The notes under the pieces were generated by a model that was not told the origin of the DNA, did not search any database, and saw only the letters and a list, made by a program, of their open reading frames with translations. From assembly GCA_017305815.1 (NCBI GenBank), contig JAFKJZ010000155.1, positions 1 through 15,184 on the forward strand: a stretch of 15,184 nt of DNA, given 5' to 3'. Made by a program: the position numbers and the translations under genes. Source of the stretch: Hyphomicrobiales bacterium (GTDB taxonomy: Bacteria > Pseudomonadota > Alphaproteobacteria > Rhizobiales > Kaistiaceae). The number at the start of each line of letters is the position of its first letter. Positions within the stretch are counted from its first letter, which is position 1. Positions 1-7,269 of this stretch are shown in pieces.

Positions 1-522
1 GAAGCGGGTACGGAGATCAGCGAGATCGATCTTCGGCTGTTGCAACAGAGGACGCGGCGAGGCGGGCGGCTTGCCGGAGGGGCCTGCGAGCGCGACGAAG
101 CGGTCGATCGTGCGGGCCGTCTTGCGGTCGGCGTCGCTGCGCGCATCGGTCAGGAGGATACTGCGCCCCTCGGCGGCATAGCCAATCCGTTCCGGGATCC
201 GCGCCGCGAAGGGCGGGATCGCCGCCTTGAAGGCGCGCGGCAGCACGATCGCCGTGCCATAGCCGGCGCTCTTCAGCGATCGGCCGATCTTCCAGCGGCC
301 GGAGAGACCGAACTGGCCATGGCCGAAGCCGAGCGGGATGGCGTTGCGGACGCCCTCGATCAGGGTCGAGATGGGCAGAGATGCCGGAGGCGCCAGCACG
401 TCGACCGGACGGTTTGGAAAACGCTGGCGGATTGCGGCGACGAGACTCGCGGCCATGACCATGTCGCCGACCCAGGAGGGGCCGACCAGAAGGATGGGGG
501 AGGTGGTGTCCGTGGCGCGCAT
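1..522 (-). CDS. waaF: ADP-heptose:LPS heptosyltransferase II, partial (3' end outside window)
   Basis: The first 174 codons are visible, about half the usual length of roughly 340 residues for this family; the gene runs off the left edge still open. Translation shows the N-terminal signature of GT9 heptosyltransferases, ILLVGPSWVGDMVMA (residues 10-24), followed by an alternating beta/alpha pattern with IRQRFPNRPVDVLA and YGTAIVLPRAFKAA, typical of the N-terminal Rossmann half. WaaF adds the second L-glycero-D-manno-heptose to the LPS inner core at the cytoplasmic face of the inner membrane, using ADP-heptose. The sugar-nucleotide-binding C-terminal half is not in view, so WaaF against WaaC rests on the GPSWVGDMVM motif, which I associate with WaaF. 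The ATG at 520-522 is chosen because the conserved motif follows directly. No good Shine-Dalgarno precedes it; a hairpin sits there instead. It lies 50 bp downstream of the proline-rich gene on the same strand and is probably in its operon. Confidence 0.88.
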   Translation of the reverse strand, partial: MRATDTTSPILLVGPSWVGDMVMAASLVAAIRQRFPNRPVDVLAPPASLPISTLIEGVRNAIPLGFGHGQFGLSGRWKIGRSLKSAGYGTAIVLPRAFKAAIPPFAARIPERIGYAAEGRSILLTDARSDADRKTARTIDRFVALAGPSGKPPASPRPLLQQPKIDLADLRTRF

Positions 523-526
523 GTGT

Positions 527-552
527 GGCTCGGGGCTTTCATGGCCCCGGCC
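527..552 (-). promoter_or_regulatory. Inverted repeat just upstream of the waaF start codon
   Basis: CGGGGC (531-536) and GCCCCG (544-549) form a perfect 6-bp stem with a 7-nt loop. Three further pairs (527-529 with 550-552) extend it past a one-base bulge at 530. In the transcript its 3' side ends four bases before the waaF ATG, where a Shine-Dalgarno would normally lie, and I see no clear purine-rich site there. It may limit waaF translation unless ribosomes arrive from the upstream gene, or act as a weak transcription stop. Function is inference; the pairing is read directly. Confidence 0.45.
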
Positions 553-572
553 CGTGCGGGCGTCAAGACGGA

Positions 573-902
573 TCAGCCGCGCGGTTCGGTGATCGGGAAC
601 TCCTGCGGCGAGTTGCCGGGCAATTCCTGCGGCACCGGCTGGATATCCGGCGGGCTCGGTGGCGGATTGGGCTGCGGCTGCGGGTCGTGGATCGGCGGCA
701 TGGGCTGCGGCGGCGCCGGGTTGGGCACGTCGGGATTGTCCGGCAATTCCTGCGGCGGGATCGGCGGAATATCCGGCGGGCGCGGCGGTTGGTCGGGCTG
801 TGGCTTCGGATCGTGCACCGGCGGCGCGGGCTTGGGCGGCTGGCCCGGATCGGGCACGTCGGGTCCCGGCGTGGCGAGAGCGGGGCGGTTGGGATCAGGC
901 AT
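573..902 (-). CDS. Proline-rich two-repeat protein, function unknown
   Basis: A 109-residue protein with 46 prolines (about 42%), no cysteine, and no signal peptide or membrane segment, so it is expected to be disordered. Residues 14-56 and 57-97 are two copies of one unit. Shared blocks in order are PDVP, a PPxP run, (V/I)HDPxPQP, PPxPPDI and PQELP(D/G)N. The C-terminus carries a shortened echo of the PQE(L/F)P block. I recognise no family and assign no function; the composition would suit a flexible linker or a scaffold that binds SH3-like or EVH1-like modules. The ATG at 900-902 is preferred because AAGGGAGA lies five bases upstream; an in-frame TTG at 926 has no comparable site. It sits between the DUF2339 gene (58 bp upstream) and waaF (50 bp downstream), all on one strand. 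A clean frame and codon-level repeat conservation make it likely real, though short low-complexity frames in high-GC DNA deserve caution. Confidence 0.66.
   Translation of the reverse strand: MPDPNRPALATPGPDVPDPGQPPKPAPPVHDPKPQPDQPPRPPDIPPIPPQELPDNPDVPNPAPPQPMPPIHDPQPQPNPPPSPPDIQPVPQELPGNSPQEFPITEPRG
619..863. repeat. Two-copy direct repeat of 123-129 bp inside the proline-rich gene
   Basis: The plus strand shows the same succession of words twice. GGCAATTCCTGCGGC recurs at 619 and 742, ATATCCGGCGGGC recurs in both units, and GGGCACGTCGGG recurs at 723 and 852. The offset grows from 123 to 129 bp, meaning in-frame codon gains or losses between copies. The copies have diverged at many third positions but keep frame, consistent with an old tandem duplication under protein-level constraint. 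Confidence 0.75.
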
Positions 903-907
903 GGAAA

Positions 908-945
908 TCTCCCTTCGCTCGCTCAACGGGGCGCGGCGAAGGGAG
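908..945 (-). promoter_or_regulatory. Perfect 10-bp hairpin enclosing the ribosome binding site of the proline-rich gene
   Basis: Plus-strand CTCCCTTCGC (909-918) and GCGAAGGGAG (936-945) are exact reverse complements separated by 17 nt. In the minus-strand transcript the 3' arm contains the AAGGGAG that is the Shine-Dalgarno for the ATG at 902. Folding would therefore hide the start site of the proline-rich gene and could also stall transcription leaving the DUF2339 gene. The short ATTT after the stem is a poor terminator tail, so translational control is the likelier reading. The pairing is observed; the role is inferred. Confidence 0.55.
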
Positions 946-960
946 TTCCTGCTGGATCGT

Positions 961-3681
961 CTAGGCGCCGGTCGTCGCGCCGGCTTCCGGCGGCGTCTCG
1001 TCCGGCTCGCTCGCAGATTTGGAGCCGCCGAACAGCAGCCGCTGATAGACGAGGCCGATGCCGATCAGCACCGCGCCGAGGCCCATGAAGGACAGCGCCC
1101 GCCAGACGCCTTCCAGATTCGACATGTCGATCAGGAAGACCTTGAGGACCGTGACCACGATCAGCAGCGCCGAGGCGAGGCGAGCCGCCCGCTGGCGGAA
1201 GACCAGCCCGAAGGCGAGCAGCAGAATGCCGAGCGCCAGCCAGGCGGCCGAATAGGCATAGGACTCGGCCGAACCGACGGCATCGCGGGAGAGATCCGGC
1301 GAGATGGAGAACAGGAATCGGATCTCCAGCGTCACCGCCATGAAGGCGAGGATCAGCGCGACGGCGCCCGTCGCCGTCTGCAGCCAGCGCAGTTGCGCCG
1401 GCGGCGCGCGGAAGGCGACGAGGCCCGCGAGGACGGCCGGAAGGCCATAGGCGAGCAGGATTTCGTTGAGGACCGCTCCGCCGCCGACCGGGTCTCCGGT
1501 CAGGAGCGGATTGACGACGAAGCCGAGGCCGATCACCGCGTTGAGCAGGCCGAGGATACGGGCCAGCACGCCGCCCAGTCGGAAGACCGGGCTCGGGCGG
1601 CTCTGCGCCAGCCGCGACAGGCCCAGCGCGAAGGCAAAGGCTGCTGCGGTCGTAAGGCCCTGTTCGCTGAGGGCGGTTGCCGGTGTCAGCAGGTCGCCAC
1701 CGAAGACGATGGCGCGGATCTCGAACACCACCAGCAGCGCGGCCATGATGACTGCCAGCGCCTCCGCCGCGAACACGGCGCGGTCGACCCGAACCCGCCG
1801 CAGCAGAACGGAGGCAACGGCGAAGGCGGCGGCCGGAATGCCGTAGCCGATCAGGATGGAGAGATAGACGCCGCCGCCGGACCGGACGCCGAAGATGTAC
1901 GGGTCCCAGGCGACGCGGGCGAGGACGAGCAGTGCCAGGACGGCCACACCGTAGCGCAGCACGCCGATCGGACGTCGCAACTGCACCCAGGCCGCGCCAA
2001 GCGCAGCGAGCGCCAGCGCCGTCGTCAGGATGCCGCCCTCGAGCGCCATGGTCATGGCGCAGGCAATGGCGGCGATGGCGCCGGCAGCGAAGAGTCCCGT
2101 CGGTACCTGATCGAGCGCCTTGCCGGGCCGTTCACGGCGGGCGAAGCGTTCCGTCAACACGGCATAGAGGGCGGCCAGCGCCAGCGCGATCGCGGCAAAG
2201 CCGATGCTGGAGACGAAGCCCGTGATGCGGAGATAGGCGACGATGGCCGCGACGACGGGGCCGGCGCTCGCAGCGCCCGCGTGAGCCGAGGTCGCGAAGG
2301 GGCCGGCATTCGGCTTCGCCAGCAGTCGCGCCAGCGCCGTCGCGATCAAGGCGGCGGCGCCGAGCAGGCCGACGATGCCGAACATGCGGATGGCGTCGGG
2401 GAGGGGGAAATAGGTCGAAAGCGAATCGACGATGTAGGTTACCGGCTCGCGCGCCGCCTGCGCGGCGGCCGGCCAGAAGAAGAGCAGGGCGACCAGCTCG
2501 GCGGCAGCCAACGGCGAGACGAACGCGACGGCGTCATGGCGGCGGGCGAGGAGGAGCAGCATGGCGCCGCCGATCAGGCTGGCGGCGATGCTGGCGGACG
2601 CATAGTCGCGGGCGACGGCGCCGAGCACCAGCAGGGCGGCAAGACCGGCCAGGACGCCGACGGCGAACCAGTCCGGCCGGTTCGCGGTCGCGTCGCGCTG
2701 GACGTCGACAACGAGGAAGATCGACGAGAGCGCGAGCAGCACGATCGTATAGATGCCGCTTTCGATCGCGCCTGCGCCGCTTGCGACCATGGCCACACCC
2801 CAGAGGATCGCGGCGACACTGGCGGCGATCGCCAGCCAGCGCCACAGCCGCAACCGTGCCAGCGCGAACGCAAACGCGGTTACGACGATCAGATAGATCA
2901 TCAGCGCCAGGATGTTGGGATTGTCGGATGTGATGAGCAGCGGGGTGACATAGGAGCCGACGAGGCCGAGGCCCGAGAGCCACGCGCCATGCAGGCCAGC
3001 GGCGGCCATGGTGGCCATGCCGATCAGCGCGAGCAGGATGAAGGCCGCCATCGGGCCGATCAGTCCATAGAGCGAATAGGCCGCATAGACCGTGGCGAAC
3101 AGGCCGACGGTGCCGGCCGCCGTCAGGATGCCGGGGACATTGGCGGCCGGGATGCGCGAGATCGCCGTGATCCGGTCGGAACGGCGCAGCCATTCGCCGA
3201 GGGCGAGCAGGGCGATCGAGAACAGTGCGCCGAAGGCGATGCGGACGCCGGGACCGAGCAGGCCTGCCTCGATCGAGAAGCGGACCAGGAAGATCGCGCC
3301 GAGCGCCAGCGCCAGGCCGCCGACCCAGACCGCCCAGCGCGCGCCGAGCTTTTGCTCGAAGCTCTCCTTCGGCCGCTTCGGCGCCGTAGGGGCCGTCTCC
3401 TGCGATGCCGCAACCAACTCCGGCGGCGGTTCCTCGGCCTCTGGCGGGACGGCGACGATGTCGGCCTCGGGCGCCGGCGTCTCGATATCGGCGATCGGGA
3501 ACGGTGCGATCGACGAGACAGCCGCACCGAACACGGCCGGTGGCCTTTGTTCCAGAAGGCTCAGGCGTGATTCGAGCGCCCGGATTCGCCGACGCGCGCC
3601 GAGCGACATGATAAAGGCAGAGATAGCCATGACCGGCAGCGCGATCAGGGCAATGATTCCAAGGGCGATCCATTCATCCAT
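961..3681 (-). CDS. DUF2339 family polytopic inner-membrane protein
   Basis: A 906-residue protein that is almost entirely transmembrane helices, within the 800-1000 residue size I expect for DUF2339 (COG5373) proteins. Residues 5-27 form a first helix; 29-46 are a short charged helical stretch (RRRIRALESRLSLLEQ); 47-105 are a Pro/Glu/Ala-rich cytoplasmic linker. Residues 108-122 give the family landmark FEQKLGARWAVWVGG, followed by GLALALGAIFLVRFSIEAGLL-type sequence and then some two dozen hydrophobic segments to the C-terminus, which ends in a charged tail. The molecular function of the family is unknown to me; its pattern resembles large multipass envelope enzymes or channels. The ATG at 3681 begins a sequence typical of the family, but its upstream GGGC is a weak ribosome site. 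It is probably the first gene of an operon with the proline-rich gene and waaF, and is divergent from the GT39 gene. This placement suggests, without proving, an envelope role. Confidence 0.9.
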   Translation of the reverse strand: MDEWIALGIIALIALPVMAISAFIMSLGARRRIRALESRLSLLEQRPPAVFGAAVSSIAPFPIADIETPAPEADIVAVPPEAEEPPPELVAASQETAPTAPKRPKESFEQKLGARWAVWVGGLALALGAIFLVRFSIEAGLLGPGVRIAFGALFSIALLALGEWLRRSDRITAISRIPAANVPGILTAAGTVGLFATVYAAYSLYGLIGPMAAFILLALIGMATMAAAGLHGAWLSGLGLVGSYVTPLLITSDNPNILALMIYLIVVTAFAFALARLRLWRWLAIAASVAAILWGVAMVASGAGAIESGIYTIVLLALSSIFLVVDVQRDATANRPDWFAVGVLAGLAALLVLGAVARDYASASIAASLIGGAMLLLLARRHDAVAFVSPLAAAELVALLFFWPAAAQAAREPVTYIVDSLSTYFPLPDAIRMFGIVGLLGAAALIATALARLLAKPNAGPFATSAHAGAASAGPVVAAIVAYLRITGFVSSIGFAAIALALAALYAVLTERFARRERPGKALDQVPTGLFAAGAIAAIACAMTMALEGGILTTALALAALGAAWVQLRRPIGVLRYGVAVLALLVLARVAWDPYIFGVRSGGGVYLSILIGYGIPAAAFAVASVLLRRVRVDRAVFAAEALAVIMAALLVVFEIRAIVFGGDLLTPATALSEQGLTTAAAFAFALGLSRLAQSRPSPVFRLGGVLARILGLLNAVIGLGFVVNPLLTGDPVGGGAVLNEILLAYGLPAVLAGLVAFRAPPAQLRWLQTATGAVALILAFMAVTLEIRFLFSISPDLSRDAVGSAESYAYSAAWLALGILLLAFGLVFRQRAARLASALLIVVTVLKVFLIDMSNLEGVWRALSFMGLGAVLIGIGLVYQRLLFGGSKSASEPDETPPEAGATTGA

Positions 3682-3849
3682 GCCCGACTGTTAGCATGCG
3701 GAATGTGTTTGGGCTGTGATCGATTTCTCAAACGGATCCCATGGCTACATGCGATCGATCGGCGCGGAGCTTCCGCGGCTGTTGCTGCCGGACGGAGTTC
3801 GCTATATCCCGCAGGCTTCGGGCACGAATGTCGATGGGACGGTAAGCGC
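3682..3849. promoter_or_regulatory. Divergent intergenic region between the DUF2339 gene and the sugar-modification operon
   Basis: Both flanking genes are transcribed away from this 168-bp gap, so it must hold promoters for each. A CTATAT at 3802-3807 with TTGCTG at 3782-3787 is the nearest thing to a plus-strand sigma-70 pair, but the 14-bp spacing is too short to trust. CGATCGATCG lies near 3750. No operator or riboswitch is recognised. A plus-strand frame runs back through this gap from the GT39 gene, but its residues do not resemble the family. Confidence 0.4.
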
Positions 3850-5565
3850 GTGAGCAGGGCCGAGGCGACCGCAGGCGGGACGGACACGATCTGGGCGCGT
3901 CTCGCGACGAGGATCGAACGGGCGGTGGACCGGATCGCGGGCTCGTCTTCGGCGAGCCTTGCCCTGATCGCGGTCGTGGCCCTGCTCTCCTTCCTGCCAG
4001 GCCTCGCCACGCTGCCGCCGGTCGACCGCGACGAGCCGCGCTTCGCGCAGGCGACGCACCAGATGGTCGAGACCGGCAACTACCTCGATATCCGACTGCA
4101 GGAAGAAACCCGCTACAAGAAGCCGATCGGCATCTACTGGCTGCAATCGGTCGCTGTCTGGGCGACTGGCACGGGACCGGACGCGCCGATCGGTGTCTAT
4201 CGCCTGCCTTCGATGATCGGTGCGATTCTCGCCGCCTGCCTGACCTGGTGGCTGGCGATGGCCTTCGGGCGTCCGCGCGTGGCGCTGCTCGCCGGCCTGC
4301 TGATGGCGTCCACGGTGTTGCTCGGCGTCGAGGCGCGGCTGGCCAAGACGGACGCCGTGCTGCTGGCGACCATCCTGGTGGCGCATGGCGCTTTGGCCCG
4401 TGCCTGGCTCTCGCAATCGACAGAGCGGAACCTCCGGCTCGCCGCGATCTTCTGGACGGCGCTTGGCGCCTCGATCCTGATCAAGGGCCCTGTCGGGCTA
4501 GCGGCGGTCGCCTGTCCGTTGATCCTGCTGTCGCTCGTCGGCGGCTCGTTCCGCTGGTTCAAGCAACTGGCGCCGCTGCCCGGCCTGATCTGGATGGTGG
4601 TGGTTGTCGCGCCCTGGTTCGTGGCGATCGGCATCGCCAGCAAAGGCGCCTTCTTCCAGGAAGCGGTCGGCAAGGACCTGATCGGCAAGGTCGTCAGCGT
4701 CCAGGAATCGCACGGCGCGCCGCCCGGCGCATATTTGCTGCTGATGTTCTTCACCTTCTGGCCCGCCGCCGCCTATTTCACCGCCGGCATTTCCTGGATC
4801 ATGGACCGGTTCAGGCAGCCGGCGATCCTCTATGCGGTCGTATCGGTGGTGCCATTCTGGCTCGCCGTCGAGGCCACCCCGACCAAGCTGCCGCATTACG
4901 TGCTGCCGCTCTATCCGCTGATGGCGCTGGCGACAGCCGCTGCGCTCGACGGGGGCGGCGTCCGCACGAGCGGCTGGTTCGCGCGTTTCGCCGCCTCCGG
5001 CGCGGCGCTGTTCTCGTTCGCCTTCGCCATCGTCGCGGCCGTCGTCGCCGTCCTGCTCGGCGAGCCGATACCGGTCGTCGGCATCCTCGTCCTGCTCGTC
5101 GCCGTCCTGGTCGGACTGGTTTCCGGCAAGCTGTTCACGCTGTCGCCCATATCAAGCAGCATCGTCGCAGTCCTGTCGGCGATGATCACGTATCTCGGAA
5201 TTTTCGGCATGGTGCTGCCCGGCTATCAGCAGACACGGATCAGCGAAAACCTGGCGCGTGCCGGCCATGCCGCCCTGTTCTGCGCCGAGCCCCGATTTGC
5301 CAGCGCCGGCTATGCCGAGCCGAGTCTTGTCCTGCTCGCCGGAACGGACACGCTGCTGACGGATGGCAGCGGCGCTGCCAACTTCCTCGCCGGAGGCGAC
5401 TGCCGCGCCGCCTTTGTCGAGAGCCGGCAGTTGCAGAGCTTCAAAGAGCGGGCAGAGGATCTCGGAATGATGGTGGACGAGGCGGGTCGTGTCCATGGCT
5501 ATGCGCTAAATGGCGGCCGGATGCTCGATCTCCATGTGCTCGTCTCGCGGAGCGCGACTCCGTGA
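3850..5565 (+). CDS. ArnT-like GT39-superfamily membrane glycosyltransferase
   Basis: A 571-residue multipass protein from the GTG at 3850. After an N-terminal cytoplasmic segment and a first helix (about residues 35-54) comes PPVDRDEPRFAQATHQM (56-72), matching the first periplasmic loop of ArnT and protein O-mannosyltransferases, where an acidic residue of the DE pair is catalytic. RYKKPIGIYWLQS (88-100) matches the conserved KPPLYYWL-type motif. About ten more helices follow, then a C-terminal periplasmic part from about residue 430. Family members take a sugar from a polyprenyl phosphate and transfer it, on the periplasmic side, to lipid A, LPS core or a protein. Sugar and acceptor cannot be read; in rhizobia related enzymes (Rgt proteins) transfer galacturonic acid. 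The frame is open upstream to an ATG at 3703, but those 49 residues look non-coding, so the GTG is preferred despite a weak GGGACGG site. It is the first gene of a four-gene operon and its TGA overlaps the next start. Confidence 0.86.
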   Translation: MSRAEATAGGTDTIWARLATRIERAVDRIAGSSSASLALIAVVALLSFLPGLATLPPVDRDEPRFAQATHQMVETGNYLDIRLQEETRYKKPIGIYWLQSVAVWATGTGPDAPIGVYRLPSMIGAILAACLTWWLAMAFGRPRVALLAGLLMASTVLLGVEARLAKTDAVLLATILVAHGALARAWLSQSTERNLRLAAIFWTALGASILIKGPVGLAAVACPLILLSLVGGSFRWFKQLAPLPGLIWMVVVVAPWFVAIGIASKGAFFQEAVGKDLIGKVVSVQESHGAPPGAYLLLMFFTFWPAAAYFTAGISWIMDRFRQPAILYAVVSVVPFWLAVEATPTKLPHYVLPLYPLMALATAAALDGGGVRTSGWFARFAASGAALFSFAFAIVAAVVAVLLGEPIPVVGILVLLVAVLVGLVSGKLFTLSPISSSIVAVLSAMITYLGIFGMVLPGYQQTRISENLARAGHAALFCAEPRFASAGYAEPSLVLLAGTDTLLTDGSGAANFLAGGDCRAAFVESRQLQSFKERAEDLGMMVDEAGRVHGYALNGGRMLDLHVLVSRSATP

Positions 5566-6515
5566 GCGTCTGGCGTTTCCGTCTTTCCAAGCGCCTGTCC
5601 TGGCCGCGCGAGAACTGCGCGGCCATCGCCGAACGGATCCGCCGGGTCGAACAGCGCCCGTCGATCCATGCGCCGGTGTTCCAGCTTTCCGACATTCTGG
5701 CGCTGGTCATCATCAGCGTGGGACTGATCCTGATCGTCGGTCTCGCCTTCGATGGCCTGTCGGTCCAGCGCGCCCGCGCCCTGCCGCGCGCGGTCTATGT
5801 CGTCGGCGACTGGCTGTCCTATTTCGGCAAGTCGCAATGGGAGCTGGTGCCGGCCGGCGTCGTGGTTCTTGTGCTGATCTCGGGCCGCTGGAAGATCGTG
5901 CCGCCGCTGGTGCGCGCCGCCTGGGCCGAGATCGGCGCGCTCGCGGCCTATATCTTTCTGGCGATCGCCGGCTCCGGCATCATCGTCAACATCGTCAAGC
6001 AGTTCATCGGCCGCGGCCGGCCGCCGACCTTCGACGAATATGGCGCTCTGGTGCTGCGGCCGTTCGAATTTGCCTACAGCTTCCAGAGCTTTCCTTCAGG
6101 TCATGCGACGACGGCCGGCGCGCTGATCGCCCTCGGCTTCCTGGTCGTTCCGCGCTGGCGTCTGGGCCTCCTCCTGCTCGGTCTTGTCATCGCCGGCAGC
6201 CGTGTGGTGGTCGCCGCGCACTACCCTAGCGACATCCTGGCCGGATTGATCTTCGGCTATGCCTTCAGCCTCTGGCTAGCCGGACGTTTTGCCGCCGCTG
6301 GCTGGGGCTTTGCACGGGGATCGACCGGCTCTATAACCGCGCGCACTGCGGCGATCCGGATCTCATTCGGAAGTCCCGCGCGTGTCGCGATCCTCTTTGC
6401 CGGGCTTCTGGATGCGCTCGTGGGGCGGCGTATCTGGATCGCGGCGCTCAAGTCCATCGGAGACGGTTCCTATGACGATGCCCGCTCCCGGCGACACCGT
6501 CCTGACGAGCAATGA
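5562..6515 (+). CDS. PAP2-family membrane phosphatase (LpxE/undecaprenyl-phosphatase type)
   Basis: A 317-residue integral membrane protein with all three PAP2 motifs: KQFIGRGRP (146-154, the KX6RP motif), PSGH (178-181) and SRVVVAAHYPSD (213-224, the SRX5HX3D motif, with nucleophilic H220 and D224). Five to six helices surround them (about 43-64, 95-107, 122-145, 184-197, 199-212, 224-245). PAP2 enzymes in this setting remove phosphate groups from lipid A (LpxE), undecaprenyl diphosphate or phosphatidylglycerol phosphate; the sequence does not decide which. The position between two glycosyltransferases fits either preparing lipid A for sugar addition or regenerating the lipid carrier. The GTG at 5562 overlaps the preceding TGA as GTGA, implying translational coupling; the frame stays open far upstream but only as the out-of-frame shadow of the GT39 gene. 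Residues beyond about 250 fall outside the PAP2 domain and their last 15 codons overlap the GT2 gene. Confidence 0.88.
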   Translation: MSVWRFRLSKRLSWPRENCAAIAERIRRVEQRPSIHAPVFQLSDILALVIISVGLILIVGLAFDGLSVQRARALPRAVYVVGDWLSYFGKSQWELVPAGVVVLVLISGRWKIVPPLVRAAWAEIGALAAYIFLAIAGSGIIVNIVKQFIGRGRPPTFDEYGALVLRPFEFAYSFQSFPSGHATTAGALIALGFLVVPRWRLGLLLLGLVIAGSRVVVAAHYPSDILAGLIFGYAFSLWLAGRFAAAGWGFARGSTGSITARTAAIRISFGSPARVAILFAGLLDALVGRRIWIAALKSIGDGSYDDARSRRHRPDEQ

Positions 6516-7269
6516 CGCCACCGCCCGGCCGCTGTCGCGGCCGGAGGTTTCGGTTGTCATTCCGTGCAAGAACGAAGCGGAGAACCTGCCCGAGCTGATC
6601 GGCGAGATCGCCGCTGCCCTGGCCGGTCGCAATTTCGAGATCATCGTCGTCGACGACGGCTCGACCGACGCAACTCCGGCGGTGATCCGCGACCTGATGC
6701 GCGATCGCCCCTGGCTGCGCTCGATGCGCGATACCCGCTCGAGCGGCCAGAGCGCCGCGGTGCGCACGGGCCTGCTCGCAGCGCGCGGCGACGTCGTGCT
6801 CACCATCGACGGCGACGGCCAGAACAATCCCGAGTTCATGCCGGCCATGCTGGACGCGCTGGAACAGGGCGGTCCCCGCACCGCGCTCGTCGCCGGCCAG
6901 AGGCTCAAGCGCACCGATTCCGGCGCCAAGCGCATGGCCTCGCGCTTCGCCAACCGGCTGCGCGGCTCGATCCTCAAGGACGGCACGCGCGATTCCGGCT
7001 GCGGCCTCAAGGCCGTCCGTCGCGAAGTCTTCTTGTTGTTCCCCTATTTCGACGGCTGGCATCGCTATCTGCCGGCCCTGACGATCCGTGAAGGCTACAA
7101 GGTGGCGCATGTCGACGTGGTCGACCGCAATCGCCGCCACGGTACGTCCAAATACGGCATCCTGGATCGCGCGCTCGTCGGCGCGCTCGATCTCTTCGGT
7201 GTCTGGTGGTTGATCCGGCGGCGGAAGAACCTTCCCGCCCCGACAGAGGTGAAGATCGATGGCCGGTAA
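6472..7269 (+). CDS. GT2 family glycosyltransferase, ArnC/DPM1-like (polyprenyl-phosphate sugar synthase)
   Basis: A 265-residue GT-A fold enzyme. Landmarks are VSVVIPCKNEAENLP (26-40), IIVVDDGSTDATP (57-69), the metal-binding TIDGDGQNNP (111-120, DxD at D113/D115), GCGLKAVRREV (176-186) and RRHGTSKYG (221-229), the last typical of dolichyl/undecaprenyl-phosphate sugar transferases. It likely transfers a sugar from a nucleotide donor to undecaprenyl phosphate on the cytoplasmic face. Unlike ArnC it has no paired C-terminal transmembrane helices, only one hydrophobic stretch (about 234-248), so it is of the shorter DPM1-like type. The lipid-linked product is the natural donor for the GT39 enzyme two genes upstream. 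The ATG at 6472 is chosen for GGAG nine bases before it; starting further upstream (6382) would add unlikely sequence and lengthen the overlap. It overlaps the PAP2 gene by 44 bp and the next gene by 11 bp. Confidence 0.88.
   Translation: MTMPAPGDTVLTSNDATARPLSRPEVSVVIPCKNEAENLPELIGEIAAALAGRNFEIIVVDDGSTDATPAVIRDLMRDRPWLRSMRDTRSSGQSAAVRTGLLAARGDVVLTIDGDGQNNPEFMPAMLDALEQGGPRTALVAGQRLKRTDSGAKRMASRFANRLRGSILKDGTRDSGCGLKAVRREVFLLFPYFDGWHRYLPALTIREGYKVAHVDVVDRNRRHGTSKYGILDRALVGALDLFGVWWLIRRRKNLPAPTEVKIDGR

Noticed and set aside
903..926. TTG at 926 as the start of the proline-rich protein
   Set aside because: No ribosome site precedes it, whereas the ATG at 902 has AAGGGAGA at good spacing.
40..3570. 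Plus-strand open frame of 1176 codons
   Set aside because: It lies antisense to waaF, the proline-rich gene and DUF2339, and its product is an Arg/Asp/Gly/Gln-rich string without domains. High GC and codon bias of the true genes remove stops from the opposite strand.
3703..3849. ATG at 3703 as the start of the GT39 protein
   Set aside because: The 49 extra residues do not resemble the cytoplasmic N-terminus of the family and occupy the region that must carry divergent promoters.
4248..5561. Upstream extension of the PAP2 frame to 4248
   Set aside because: This part is the out-of-frame shadow of the GT39 gene, rich in Arg/Ala without membrane segments; PAP2-like sequence begins only after 5562.
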